64,000 nucleotides of DNA from Methylobacterium frigidaeris (GTDB lineage Bacteria > Pseudomonadota > Alphaproteobacteria > Rhizobiales > Beijerinckiaceae), in NCBI RefSeq assembly GCF_022179185.1, contig NZ_BPQJ01000001.1, positions 186,001 through 250,000 of the forward strand, given 5' to 3'. The notes below the pieces were generated by a model. It searched no databases. It was not told where the DNA came from and was given only the letters and a program-made list of their open reading frames with translations. The number at the start of each line of letters is the position of its first letter. The stretch's first letter is position 1. A program made the translations under genes and the position numbers. Below, piece after piece: positions 13,135-22,028 of the stretch.

Positions 13135-14049
13135 TCAGGCCGCCACCTTCTCCGCCGCCGCCGGCGCCGCGCGCAGGCCCAGCAGGTGGCAGATCGCGTA
13201 GACGAGGTCGGCGCGGTTCATGGTGTAGAAGTGGAAGTCGGTGATGCCGCGGTCAACGAGGTCCAGCACCTGCTCGGCGGCGACCGCCGCGGCCACCAGC
13301 TTGCGGGTGGCGACGTCGTCCTCCAGGCCCTCGAAGCGGGCGGCGAGCCAGTCCGGCACCGAGGCGCCGGTGCGACGGGCGAAGTTCGCGGCCTGCTTGA
13401 AGTTCTGCACCGGCAGGATACCGGGGATGATCGGAATATCGATCCCCCGCGACTGCACCCGGTCGAGGTAGCGGAAGAACAGGTCGTTGTCGAAGAAGAA
13501 CTGGGTGATGGCGCGGTCGGCGCCGCATTCGACCTTGGCCTTCAAGGCGTCGAGGTCCTGGTCGAGGGAGCCGGCCTCGGGATGACGCTCCGGATAGGCC
13601 GAGACCGAGACCTCGAAATCGCCGATGCGCTTGATGCCGGCGACGAGGTCGCAGGAGCGCTCGTAGCCGCCCGGATGCGCGGTGTAGGCGGTGCCGACGC
13701 CCTCCGCCGGGTCGCCGCGCAGGGCCACGATGTGGCGCACGCCGGCCTCGTGGTAGGCGCGCACCACGTCGTCGACCTCACCCTTGGTCGCCGCGACGCA
13801 GGTGAGGTGGGCGGCGGGCTTCAGGTCGGTCTCGCGCACCAGGCGCGACACGGTGTTGTGGGTGCGCTCCCGGGTCGAGCCGCCGGCGCCGTAGGTCACC
13901 GAGACGAAGCTGGGGCCGAGGGGCGCCAGGCGCTCGATCGACGACCACAGGGTCGTATCCATCTCCGGGGTCTTGGGCGGGAAGAACTCGAACGAGACCC
14001 GGATCGGGCGGCGGCTCTCGCGGCTCGGGCGGAAGGCGGTGGGGTACAT
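13135..14049 (-). CDS. metF: Methylenetetrahydrofolate reductase
   Basis: A 304-residue FAD enzyme that makes 5-methyltetrahydrofolate, the methyl donor used by MetH in the same operon. Signatures are SFEFFPPKT near residues 19-27 (catalytic Glu), VSVTYGAGGSTRERT near 50-64, HIVALRGDP near 105-113, ITQFFFD near 180 and IPGILPVQN near 208. The length is normal for the bacterial enzyme. It starts 32 bases after the ArsR-methyltransferase gene, and the 83-residue gene follows. Confidence 0.96.
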   Translation of the reverse strand: MYPTAFRPSRESRRPIRVSFEFFPPKTPEMDTTLWSSIERLAPLGPSFVSVTYGAGGSTRERTHNTVSRLVRETDLKPAAHLTCVAATKGEVDDVVRAYHEAGVRHIVALRGDPAEGVGTAYTAHPGGYERSCDLVAGIKRIGDFEVSVSAYPERHPEAGSLDQDLDALKAKVECGADRAITQFFFDNDLFFRYLDRVQSRGIDIPIIPGILPVQNFKQAANFARRTGASVPDWLAARFEGLEDDVATRKLVAAAVAAEQVLDLVDRGITDFHFYTMNRADLVYAICHLLGLRAAPAAAEKVAA

Positions 14050-14081
14050 CGGCGGCCTCGGGCGAAAAGACGGTGATGACG

Positions 14082-15071
14082 TCAGGCGACGGCGCGGTCG
14101 GGCATGCCGGACGCCGCTTCGGGGTGATGGGCGAGCCAGAGCGTGACGGTGAGCTGGTGCTCCGCGCCCCCGGCCGGGGCGAGGTGGCGCAGCCGCACGT
14201 CGGTCAGCCCGGCCTCGGAGAGCCAGCCCGCGACCTGCTCAGGGGCGAAGCCGAGGCGGCGATGCGCCTCGTCGGCCCTCAGGAATTCCAGGCCATGCGG
14301 GGCGAAATCGACCACGAGGAGGCGGCCGCCCGGAGCGACGAGGCGGGCGGCCTCCCGCAGGGCCCGGGCCGGGTCGTCGAGATAGTGCAGCACCTGGTGG
14401 ATCAGCACGAGGTCGAAGCTCGCCCGGCCGAAGGGGGGCGCGTGGATGTCCCCCTGGCGCAGGTCGATCCGGGTCAGGCCCTGGCGCTCCAGGTTGGCGC
14501 GGGCGACCGACAGCATGGCGTGGTTGGCATCGAGCCCGGTCGCCCGGGAGGCCCGCGGCGCGAGAAGCCCGAGCATCCGCCCGGTCCCGGTGCCGAGATC
14601 GACGAGGCTGCCGATCGGGCCTGACCCGAGCGCGTCGAGCACCGCCGCCTCGACGGTGGCCTCCGGCACGTGGAGCGAGCGCACCCGGTCCCATTGCGGG
14701 GCGAGCCGGGCGAAGAAGCTCTGGGCGGCCTCGGCGCGCTGCGCCCGCACCGCCTGCAGCCGGGCCCGGTCCTCGGACAGGGGGGGCGCCGCGGCGTCGA
14801 GCGCGGCGATGAGCGGCGCCACCAGCCCGGCCACCCCGTCGCGCAGGCGGAAGAACGCCCAGGCGCCTTCCCGGTGGCGCACCACCAGCCCGGCCTCGAC
14901 CAGGAGCTTGAGGTGGCGGGAGATGCGCGGCTGCGACTGGCCCAGGATGTCGGTGAGGTCGGAGACCGACAACTCGCCCTCGCCGAGCAGCACCAGGATG
15001 CGCAGGCGCGTCTCCTCCGCCGCGGCGCGCAGCACGCCCAGAGCGTCGGCGAAGGGAACGGTGGCGGTCAT
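14082..15071 (-). CDS. ArsR-family regulator fused to a SAM-dependent methyltransferase
   Basis: A 329-residue two-domain protein. Residues about 8-90 are a winged-helix ArsR domain (EETRLRILVLLGEGELSVSDLTDILGQSQPRISRHLKLL). Residues about 140-320 are a class I methyltransferase with VDLGTGTGRML as SAM motif I and VLIHQVLHYLDDP further on. It heads the metF/metH operon and has a perfect palindrome 29 bases before its start. ArsR-type regulators of this composition are linked to control of the SAM/methionine cycle in alphaproteobacteria (SahR/SamR-like), so a SAM- or SAH-sensing autorepressor is likely. The start at 15071 has GAGGCGAGGAG upstream; an in-frame ATG at 15104 is the alternative but would place the start next to the palindrome. 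Confidence 0.88.
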   Translation of the reverse strand: MTATVPFADALGVLRAAAEETRLRILVLLGEGELSVSDLTDILGQSQPRISRHLKLLVEAGLVVRHREGAWAFFRLRDGVAGLVAPLIAALDAAAPPLSEDRARLQAVRAQRAEAAQSFFARLAPQWDRVRSLHVPEATVEAAVLDALGSGPIGSLVDLGTGTGRMLGLLAPRASRATGLDANHAMLSVARANLERQGLTRIDLRQGDIHAPPFGRASFDLVLIHQVLHYLDDPARALREAARLVAPGGRLLVVDFAPHGLEFLRADEAHRRLGFAPEQVAGWLSEAGLTDVRLRHLAPAGGAEHQLTVTLWLAHHPEAASGMPDRAVA

Positions 15072-15100
15072 TCCGGTGGGCTCCTCGCCTCCGATGCGAA

Positions 15101-15120
15101 ACATAAAGATATCTTTATGT
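15101..15120. promoter_or_regulatory. Perfect 20-bp palindromic operator upstream of the met operon
   Basis: The sequence ACATAAAGAT followed by its exact reverse complement, AT-rich in a GC-rich genome. It lies just upstream of the ArsR-methyltransferase gene. Size, symmetry and position are as expected for an ArsR-family operator. I infer autoregulation of the whole operon. Confidence 0.75.
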
Positions 15121-15183
15121 GAGTAACGGCAAGGGCGCAAGCGCCGTTTTGACGGCGGTGCCGCGCTTCGGCGAGGCCTGCCC

Positions 15184-15225
15184 GAAAACGGCGTCGCCCC
15201 GGCGCGCGGGGCGCGCGCCGGGGCG
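15184..15225 (-). terminator. Rho-independent terminator of the PLA2-like gene
   Basis: A perfect 13-bp stem (15195-15207 with 15213-15225, 5-base loop). On the minus strand it is followed within a few bases by CCGTTTTCG. It lies 26 bases past the stop of the gene ending at 15251. Confidence 0.7.
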
Positions 15226-15250
15226 ATCGGTCGTGGGGTGAAGCGACGGG

Positions 15251-15646
15251 TCAGCGGCAGGGAAGCTGCGTGGCACCGGCGGAGACGAGGCCCGCGAGGC
15301 TGCGCAGGTCGTCCGGGTAGCGCGGGCTGCGGGCCACCGCCTCCGCCTCGCGCTGGAGCCGGGCATGGCAGGAGCAGGTCGGCAGGCCCTGGCCGCGCGG
15401 CGGCGTGCAGGCGTCGTGGCGCATGCACGCCGCGTCGAGGGCGTCGATCGGCGGCCGGCCGGCGCCGCGGCTGCCGGGTCCGCAGTAATTGCCGTGGAAG
15501 ACCAGGGAATCGCGCGGCATCACGGCGTCCGGCACGACCCCGAGGCCGAACGGCAGGTCCTGCGCGGCCGCCGGCCCGGCGGCACCCGCCAGACAAGACA
15601 GCAGTCCCGCGACCAACACCAGTCTTGAACAAACGAATGGGCGCAT
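15251..15646 (-). CDS. Secreted phospholipase A2-like protein
   Basis: A 131-residue protein with a signal peptide (about 1-28, ending GPAAA). The mature part shows the secreted PLA2 core: a Ca-loop-like YCGPG near residues 53-57 and D-A-L-D-A-A-C-M-R-H-D-A-C near 69-81, carrying the His-Asp catalytic pair, then TCSCH. In known PLA2s this layout hydrolyses the sn-2 ester of phospholipids using Ca2+. Six cysteines remain in the mature protein, enough for disulfides. It is monocistronic, diverges from the topoisomerase gene and has its own terminator. Catalysis is inferred from the motif only. Confidence 0.75.
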   Translation of the reverse strand: MRPFVCSRLVLVAGLLSCLAGAAGPAAAQDLPFGLGVVPDAVMPRDSLVFHGNYCGPGSRGAGRPPIDALDAACMRHDACTPPRGQGLPTCSCHARLQREAEAVARSPRYPDDLRSLAGLVSAGATQLPCR

Positions 15647-15853
15647 GAGATGTAGTCTCTTCCTAGTTCTCCCAAGTCACAGCATGCCAGTTTCCACGAG
15701 CGGCGCAATCGTGCAGCTGCGCGGATCGTGCGCCTCCACACGGCGGCGGATCCCGGGGGCGGGAGCGCGCCGACGATTGACCCGACCGCCGGCATCGCTT
15801 ACGTTCACGCTTCGTTCGGGCGCCCGCGCCCGCTCCAGGAGCGTCCCGCGGCC

Positions 15854-18244
15854 ATGGCGCACGCCCCCTCCCCCGGCAAGGCACCGTCCGGCAAGACGCT
15901 GTTCTTCTTCGAGAAACCCTCGGCGATGCGCCAGGTGCAGCGGTTCTTCCGCTCGCCGAGCACGGTCTGCGTCGCCGCCGAGGGCCACCTCCTGGAGGTG
16001 GCCGAGCCCGGCGAGATCCGGCCGGACTGGAAGCCCTGGCGCTTCGACGCGCTGCCGATCGCCATGGAAAGACTGCCGGTCGCGCCCGGGCACGGCCGCT
16101 CGGGCCAGTCGCACGCGCCGAAGCTCGCGGCGATCCGCCAGGCGCTCGCCGGGGTCGAGCGGGTGATCATCGCCACCGATCCGGGCCGCGAGGGCTCGAT
16201 GATCGCCTGGGAGGTGCTGGAGCATCTCGGCTGGCGCGGCCGGGTCGATCGGCTCCGCCTCGGCGCCCTCGACGAGATCTCGATCCGCCGCGCCTTCGGG
16301 CTGCTGGCGAAGGAGGACGATTCCGGCGAGCGCGACTACGCCGCCTATCTCGAGGCCTTGTGCCGGCAATACGAGGACTGGCATCTCGGCCTCAACGGCA
16401 CGCGGGCGGTGTCCCTGCGCCTGCGCCCGCCCGCCTTCCGCGAGCCGTGGCGCTTCGGCGGCGTGCAGACGCCGACGCTGGCGATCCTCGCCGATCTCGA
16501 GGAGCGCATCCGCACCTTCGTGCCGCGCGACTTCTACAAGATCGCCCTGCCGGTGACGACCGAGAGCGGCGCGAGCCTGACGCTCTGGCACGCGCCGAAG
16601 GAGAAGATCTTCGACATCAAGGACGCCGAGACGATCCGCGACGCGGCGGAGGGCTGGGCCGGCCCGCTCGCGGTGGCGCAGAAGGACGTGCGTCGGGCGC
16701 CGCCCAAGCTCTTCTCAAAGGACACCCTCGCCCGGGCCTGCGCCAAGCGCTTCGGCTGGGACCCGCAGGCGACGGCGCGCCACGCGCAGGCGCTCTACGA
16801 CAAGGGGTATCTCAGCTATCCCCGCACCGAATCGGTGCACCTGCCGGAATCGCAAGCCAAGGACGCCGCGGCGGTGCTCGCGGCGATCGCCACCGCGGAC
16901 AAGGACCTCGCCGCCCACGCCCCCGAGACGCCGCAGATCCGCCGCGGGCCGAAGGGCCATTACGTGAAGGATCCGGGCGAGCACCACGCCATCGTCCCCT
17001 TGCGCAAGGTGCCGGGGCCGGGCGACGCCGCGCCCGAGGCTTTGCGGCTCTGGCTCCTGATCGCCAGGACCTTCCTCGCCGCCCACATGGCGGACGGGAT
17101 CGACGCCCGCACCACCGTCACGGCCGACATCGCGACGCCGCTCGGTCGCAAGCGCTTCGCCATCACCGGCAGCGTGGTGAAGGTGCCGGGCTGGCGCGCG
17201 CTCTACGGCACCGAGGCCGACGAGGACGAGGTCGTCCCCGGCAAGGCCAAGGCCGACGACGAGCCAACCACCGGGCGCCTGCCGGCGGTCCGCGACGGCG
17301 AGGCGGGCACGGGCGGCGAGCCGACGATCGAGACCGCCCGGACCGAGCCGCCCCGGCGCATCACCCGGGGCGAATTGCCGGTGGTGATGGGCCGGCTGAT
17401 CGACCAGGTCGAGGACCCGGCCCTGAAGCGGGCGCTGGAGAACCCCGCCAACCCGACCGAGCCGAAGGGCCTCGGCACCGCCGCCACCCGCGACGCGGTG
17501 CTGCCGAAGCTGATCAAGAGCCACTACGTCACGCTGCTCAAGGGCAAGGACCCGGCGATCACCGTGACGGAGGTCGGCCTCGCCTTCGTCGCCGCGGTGC
17601 GCCGGGTGTTCCCGGCCTATGGCGATCCGGTCGGGCGGGCGGTGTTCGAATCGGAGCTGGCCGAGATCGGCCGGGCCGCGACCAAGGCCGAAGCGTTACG
17701 CCGGGCGGACGCCTTCCGCCAGCGCACCCGCGAGCGCGTCGAGGCGCTGATCGGCGCGGTGTCGGGCGCCGATCGCCTGGAGGTGGATGCCGAGGCGCCC
17801 GCCCGCGGCGGCGGCCGTGCGCCGACCGCCGCGATGGTGTCGTTCGCGAAGTCCCTCGCCGCGCGCAAGGGCATCCCCCTCCCCCCGGAGGCGACGCGCG
17901 AGGTCGGCGCCTGCCGGGTCTTCCTCAACACTCATGCGGGACCGAAACTCGCCCCGGCGGGCGAGGGCGGAACCCGGCCGCCGACCCCGGCGATGCTGCG
18001 CTTCGCCGCCTCCCTCGCCCGCGAGAAGCGGATCGAGGCGCTGCCGCCCGAAGTCGAGACCGACTTCGCCGCCTGCCGCGCCTTCCTCGACGCCCATGCG
18101 GGCGGCGACGGCAAGGCGGGCGACAGCAAGGCGGGCAAGGCCGCGCCCGCCCGCGAGGCCCCAGCGAAGAAGACCCGCCGCCCGCGCACGGCCGCGAGCC
18201 CGTCCCGCGCCCCACGGCGGCGCCGGGCCGCCGGCGGGGCGTGA
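15854..18244 (+). CDS. Type IA DNA topoisomerase (topoisomerase III-like)
   Basis: A 796-residue enzyme that relaxes or decatenates DNA by single-strand passage. The Toprim domain begins at FFEKPSAMRQVQRFF (near residue 18) and has ATDPGREGSMIAWEVLEHL (near 108). The active-site tyrosine is Tyr322 in YLSYPRTES. The core continues to about 640 (GLGTAATRDAVLPKLI). The tail has two similar repeats of about 40 residues (about 656-695 and 709-750, pattern PT-A-M-x-x-FA-x-SLA...CR-FL) and a Lys/Arg-rich end that should bind DNA. No zinc fingers of the TopA type are seen. The ATG at 15854 begins just before the conserved domain. Confidence 0.9.
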   Translation: MAHAPSPGKAPSGKTLFFFEKPSAMRQVQRFFRSPSTVCVAAEGHLLEVAEPGEIRPDWKPWRFDALPIAMERLPVAPGHGRSGQSHAPKLAAIRQALAGVERVIIATDPGREGSMIAWEVLEHLGWRGRVDRLRLGALDEISIRRAFGLLAKEDDSGERDYAAYLEALCRQYEDWHLGLNGTRAVSLRLRPPAFREPWRFGGVQTPTLAILADLEERIRTFVPRDFYKIALPVTTESGASLTLWHAPKEKIFDIKDAETIRDAAEGWAGPLAVAQKDVRRAPPKLFSKDTLARACAKRFGWDPQATARHAQALYDKGYLSYPRTESVHLPESQAKDAAAVLAAIATADKDLAAHAPETPQIRRGPKGHYVKDPGEHHAIVPLRKVPGPGDAAPEALRLWLLIARTFLAAHMADGIDARTTVTADIATPLGRKRFAITGSVVKVPGWRALYGTEADEDEVVPGKAKADDEPTTGRLPAVRDGEAGTGGEPTIETARTEPPRRITRGELPVVMGRLIDQVEDPALKRALENPANPTEPKGLGTAATRDAVLPKLIKSHYVTLLKGKDPAITVTEVGLAFVAAVRRVFPAYGDPVGRAVFESELAEIGRAATKAEALRRADAFRQRTRERVEALIGAVSGADRLEVDAEAPARGGGRAPTAAMVSFAKSLAARKGIPLPPEATREVGACRVFLNTHAGPKLAPAGEGGTRPPTPAMLRFAASLAREKRIEALPPEVETDFAACRAFLDAHAGGDGKAGDSKAGKAAPAREAPAKKTRRPRTAASPSRAPRRRRAAGGA

Positions 18245-18352
18245 GGCGGGCGCCGGCAAACAATCGCCCGCGCGCCCGCACGAGACGGCTGGACAGGCGA
18301 TCCGAGCGTCTCTATACCGCCGCTCAACGCCGCTGCCCCAGGCAGCCGGCGG

Positions 18353-18428
18353 GCCCGGGTAGCTCAGTTGGTAGAGCATGCGACTGAAAATCGCAGTGTC
18401 GGCGGTTCGACTCCGTCCCCGGGCACCA
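18353..18428 (+). tRNA. tRNA-Phe (GAA), copy 1
   Basis: A 76-nt cloverleaf: acceptor GCCCGGG/CCCGGGC, D-arm GCTC...GAGC, anticodon stem TGCGA/TCGCA around loop CTGAAAA (anticodon GAA), T-arm GGCGG TTCGACT CCGTC, encoded CCA end. It is identical to copy 2. Confidence 0.97.
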
Positions 18429-18512
18429 CTTCCTCGTCCCTGACGTGAGTGGTGCCGTCCCTGAGCGGGGACGATCTCTGGTGCTTGGACCGCTGCCTCG
18501 CGCGGCTGGTGC

Positions 18513-18588
18513 GCCCGGGTAGCTCAGTTGGTAGAGCATGCGACTGAAAATCGCAGTGTCGGCGGTTCGACTCCGTCCCCGGGCACCA
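18513..18588 (+). tRNA. tRNA-Phe (GAA), copy 2
   Basis: Identical base for base to the copy starting 160 bases earlier, including the encoded CCA. The 84-base spacer is unrelated. Both are probably on one transcript. Confidence 0.97.
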
Positions 18589-18692
18589 TTTCTTTCACGA
18601 GAATAAACGGATTGCTTGTCTCGGCAAATCCGACATCGATTGCGCTACCGCGCCGATCGACTGCGGATGGGCATCCTCGACGACGGTCACAC

Positions 18693-18734
18693 TCTCCGCG
18701 CCATTCCGAAGTCTAGCCCGGAATGGCGCGGAGA
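18693..18734. repeat. Perfect 16-bp inverted repeat between tRNA-Phe and cyoD
   Basis: Arms 18693-18708 and 18719-18734 (TCTCCGCGCCATTCCG and its complement) with a 10-base loop. It lies in the space between convergent tRNA and cyo transcripts, so it may act as a bidirectional terminator, though no U-tract follows. Confidence 0.6.
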
Positions 18735-18788
18735 ATGGCAGAACTCGCTCTGCCGCCCGACGGATTTGCAAGAGATGCTCTGTCCCCT

Positions 18789-18809
18789 CGCGACTTCATC
18801 CTGAGGTCG
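18789..18809 (+). repeat. Partial copy of the CCTCATCCTGAGG-type intergenic repeat
   Basis: CGCGACTTCATCCTGAGGTCG matches one arm of the larger element at 49645-49763 with one difference and can itself fold into an 8-bp stem. It lies in the cyoD-tRNA intergenic region. Confidence 0.45.
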
Positions 18810-18863
18810 TGGATGGGATGCGGCCGATCGTGGGGGGTGTCACCCGGAGGCGGAGATTAGTCC

Positions 18864-19328
18864 TCAATGATGCCCACCACCCCCATGCTGCATCGATCCC
18901 CCCCGCTGCGGCTCCGGCTGCAGCGGCACGCCCTTCTGCAGCGGCATCTTCACCCCGCCCTCGACCGGCGCCATCATGTTGTAGTTCATGTGGTGCATGA
19001 TCCACACTGTGCCACCGAACAGCAGGAAGACGATCAGGACTCCGAACGCCAGCGCCATGATGTTGTTGGTGTTGTCCGGCCCGCTGGTGAGGTGGAGGAA
19101 GAAGACGAGGTGCACGCCCATCTGGGCGATGGCGAAGGTGAGGAGCGCGACGGGGATCGCCGGCGCCCACATGATCTTGGTCTGCGCGACCCAGAACGAG
19201 GCGGCGGTGAGCAGGAGCGCCAGCCCCAGCCCGATCAGGTAGCTGCGCAGGCCCGTCCCGAATTCCTCGTGGGCGTATTCGTCGCCGGGGGCGACGTCGG
19301 CGTGCGCCCGGTCCTCGGTGTAGCTCAT
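18864..19328 (-). CDS. cyoD: Cytochrome bo3 quinol oxidase subunit IV
   Basis: A 154-residue membrane protein with three predicted helices (about 33-52, 60-82 and 95-116; IAQMGVHLVFFLHL is the family segment between the last two). It assists assembly of the bo3 terminal oxidase. The start overlaps the cyoC stop as ATGA. It is longer than E. coli CyoD (about 109 residues). The extra C-terminal tail is Gln/Pro/Gly-rich and ends in His residues (MQHGGGGHH), which could bind metal. Last gene of cyoABCD. Confidence 0.92.
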   Translation of the reverse strand: MSYTEDRAHADVAPGDEYAHEEFGTGLRSYLIGLGLALLLTAASFWVAQTKIMWAPAIPVALLTFAIAQMGVHLVFFLHLTSGPDNTNNIMALAFGVLIVFLLFGGTVWIMHHMNYNMMAPVEGGVKMPLQKGVPLQPEPQRGGSMQHGGGGHH

Positions 19329-20020
19329 GCGGCGGACCCCATCAGGTAGACGACCGTGAAGACGGCGACCCAGACGATGTCGAGGGCGTGCCAGAACAGC
19401 GAGAAGCACATCACGCGGCGCAGGATGTCCTCGCGAAACCCCTTGGCGAAGACCTGCGCCATCATGGTGAGCAGCCAGAGCAGCCCGACCGTGACGTGTA
19501 GGCCGTGGCAGCCGACCACGGTGAAGAAGGCCGACAGGAAGGCGCTGCGGGTCGGGCCGGCATCGCGGGCGATGAGATCCGCGAATTCGCGCAGTTCCAG
19601 GGCCAGGAAGCCGGCTCCGAGGAGGAAGGTCACCGCCATCGCGGCCTGGAAGACCAGGGCCCGGCGGGCGTCGAGCGCCAGGGAGGCGATGCCGCAGGCA
19701 AAGCTCGAGAACAGCAGCAGGACCGTCTCGATCGCCACGTTGGTATAGTCGAACAGCTCCGCCGGGCCGGGCCCGCCGGCAGTGCCGCCGCGCAAAACCG
19801 CGTAGGCCGCGAAGAACGCGGCGAACATCACGATGTCGCTGAGGAGGAAGATCCAGAAGCCGTAGCCGACGACGATGCGCTTCGGCGACGGCCCCCCGAT
19901 GCCGCGCCCGGTGGCCCGGGTCTCGCCCTCCCCGCGGGCATGGTGGCCAAGATGGTTGGGGTCGCGCCGGATCGGCACCACGCCCGGGAGAGCGCCCGGA
20001 ATCGCCGCCGAGTCGCTCAT
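19325..20020 (-). CDS. cyoC: Cytochrome bo3 quinol oxidase subunit III
   Basis: A 231-residue subunit with five predicted transmembrane helices. [25 protein letters not shown] is the first and carries the conserved SD-x-x-x-FA motif. [16 protein letters not shown] is a late family motif. The ATG at 20020 overlaps the cyoB stop (ATGA). The roughly 45-residue N-terminal extension before the first helix is hydrophilic. It is translationally coupled with both neighbours. Confidence 0.93.
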   Translation of the reverse strand: MSDSAAIPGALPGVVPIRRDPNHLGHHARGEGETRATGRGIGGPSPKRIVVGYGFWIFLLSDIVMFAAFFAAYAVLRGGTAGGPGPAELFDYTNVAIETVLLLFSSFACGIASLALDARRALVFQAAMAVTFLLGAGFLALELREFADLIARDAGPTRSAFLSAFFTVVGCHGLHVTVGLLWLLTMMAQVFAKGFREDILRRVMCFSLFWHALDIVWVAVFTVVYLMGSAA

Positions 20021-22026
20021 GCGGCCTCCTTGCGCCGGGCCTGCTGCAAGGCCTCGAGGCGGCTCGCCCGGTTGAGGCGGTTGATGCGCGCGACGGCGTC
20101 CGCCGGGATCTCGTACTCGACCCGGTCGCGCCAGGCGAAGACCACGAAGGTGGCGAAGGCACCGGCCAATCCGAGGGCGGCGAGCCACCAGATGTACCAG
20201 ATCATCGCGAAGCCCACGAGGGTCGCGAAGAAGGCGCAGACGACGCCGGTCGGGCTGTTGAGCGGCATCTCGACCGGCTCGTAATCCGGCTCCTCGCGCA
20301 GGCGCGCCTGCTCGCGGGCGCGCTGCTTGATCGCCCAGTAGGCCTCCTCACCCTCGACATGCGGCATCACCGCGAAGTTGAACGAGGGGGGCGGCGAGGC
20401 GGTGGCCCATTCGAGGGAACGCCCGTCCCACGGATCGCCGGTGACGTCGCGCAACTGCTCGCGGCGGCGGATGCTGACGACGAGCTGCACCACCTGGCAG
20501 ACCACGCCGACCACCATCACGATCACGCCGAGGCTCGCCGCAACGATCCACGGATACCATTCGGCGACGGAGAAGTGCTGCAGCCGCCGGGTCATGCCCA
20601 TCAGGCCGACGACGTAGAGCGGCGTGAACACCCAGACGTAGCCGATCAGAGAGAACCAGAACGCCGCCTTGCCCCACCACTCGTCAAGGGTGAAGCCGAA
20701 GGCCTTCGGGAACCAGTAGGTGTAGCCGGCGAAGGCCGCGAACACGACCGCGCTGACGATGACGTTGTGGAAGTGGGCGACCAGGAACAGCGAGTTGTGC
20801 AGCACGAAGTCGGCCGGCGGGATCGCCAGGAGCACGCCGGTGGCGCCGCCGACCACGAAGGTGACGAGGAACGCCACCGACCACAGCATCGGCGTGGTGA
20901 ACCGCACGCGGCCGCCATACATCGTGAACATCCAGTCGAAGATCTTCACCCCGGTCGGCACCGCGATGATCATCGAGGTGATGCCGAACACGCCGTTGAC
21001 GTCGCCGCCCGGCCCCATGGTGAAGAAATGGTGCAGCCAGACCGTGAAAGAGAGCAGGCAGATCGCCAGCGTCGCCCAGACCATCGAGCGGTAGGCGAAG
21101 AGCGGCTTGCCCGAGAAGGTCGAGATCACCTCGGAGAAGATGCCGTAGGCCGGCAGCGCCAGGATGTAGACCTCCGGGTGCCCCCAGGCCCAGAACAGGT
21201 TCATGAACAGCATCGAGTTGCCGCCGGCCTCGTCGGTGAAGAAGTGGAAGCCGAGGTATCGGTCGAGGGTCAGCATCGCGAGCGTCGCGGTCAGGATCGG
21301 GAAGGCCGCGATGATGAGGAGGTTCGAGGCGAGCGCGGTCCAGCAGAACATCGGCATGCGCAGGTAGCTCATGCCCGGCGCCCGCATCTTGAGGATGGTG
21401 GTGACGAGATTGACGCCGGACATCAGCGTGCCGATGCCGGAGATCTGGATCGCCCAGAGGTAGTAATCGACGCCGACCCCGGGCGAGTAGGTGGTTTCCG
21501 AGAGCGGCGGCGACGGCCACCAGCCGGTGCGGGCGAACTCGCCCACAACCAGCGAGACGTTGACGAGGAGCGCGCCCGTCGCGGTGAGCCAGAAGCTGAC
21601 CGAATTGAGGGTCGGGAAGGCGACGTCGCGCACGCCGAGCTGCAGCGGCACGACGAAATTCATCAGCCCGATCATGAACGGCATCGCGCCGAAGAAGATC
21701 ATGATCGTGCCGTGGGCGGAGAAGATCTGGTCGTAGTGCTCCGGCGGCAGGTAGCCCGGCGCGTTGTAGGCGAGCGCCTGGTGCGAGCGCATCAGGATCG
21801 CGTCGGAGAAGCCGCGGATCAGCATCACGAGCCCGAGGAGGACGTACATCACGCCGATGCGCTTGTGGTCGACGCTGGTGATCCACTCGCGCCACAGGTA
21901 CGGCAGCCAGCCGGCGATCGCGACCCAGGCGATGACGCCGAGAAGGACGAGGCCGACCAAGGCCGCGGCGACGAGCGGGATCGGCTGGTCGAACGGGATC
22001 GCCGACCAGGTCAGCTTGCCGAGCAT
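20017..22026 (-). CDS. cyoB: Cytochrome bo3 quinol oxidase subunit I
   Basis: A 669-residue heme-copper oxidase catalytic subunit that oxidises ubiquinol and reduces O2 while pumping protons. Visible motifs are [15 protein letters not shown] (CuB His and the cross-linked Tyr) and [14 protein letters not shown] (heme ligands). The N-terminal [16 protein letters not shown] parallels E. coli CyoB. The ATG at 22026 is preferred: AAAGGGGG lies 9 bases upstream. A GTG at 22032 overlaps the cyoA stop and is the alternative. It sits second in cyoABCD. Confidence 0.96.
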   Translation of the reverse strand: MLGKLTWSAIPFDQPIPLVAAALVGLVLLGVIAWVAIAGWLPYLWREWITSVDHKRIGVMYVLLGLVMLIRGFSDAILMRSHQALAYNAPGYLPPEHYDQIFSAHGTIMIFFGAMPFMIGLMNFVVPLQLGVRDVAFPTLNSVSFWLTATGALLVNVSLVVGEFARTGWWPSPPLSETTYSPGVGVDYYLWAIQISGIGTLMSGVNLVTTILKMRAPGMSYLRMPMFCWTALASNLLIIAAFPILTATLAMLTLDRYLGFHFFTDEAGGNSMLFMNLFWAWGHPEVYILALPAYGIFSEVISTFSGKPLFAYRSMVWATLAICLLSFTVWLHHFFTMGPGGDVNGVFGITSMIIAVPTGVKIFDWMFTMYGGRVRFTTPMLWSVAFLVTFVVGGATGVLLAIPPADFVLHNSLFLVAHFHNVIVSAVVFAAFAGYTYWFPKAFGFTLDEWWGKAAFWFSLIGYVWVFTPLYVVGLMGMTRRLQHFSVAEWYPWIVAASLGVIVMVVGVVCQVVQLVVSIRRREQLRDVTGDPWDGRSLEWATASPPPSFNFAVMPHVEGEEAYWAIKQRAREQARLREEPDYEPVEMPLNSPTGVVCAFFATLVGFAMIWYIWWLAALGLAGAFATFVVFAWRDRVEYEIPADAVARINRLNRASRLEALQQARRKEAA

Positions 22027-22028
22027 GC

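Noticed and set aside
18353..18588. tRNA-Phe pair considered as an integration site
   Set aside because: No integrase gene and no partial tRNA copy downstream; neighbours are ordinary housekeeping genes.
18616..18804. 62-codon plus-strand ORF after the tRNA genes
   Set aside because: It runs through a 16-bp inverted repeat and a dispersed repeat, has no Shine-Dalgarno and no family features.
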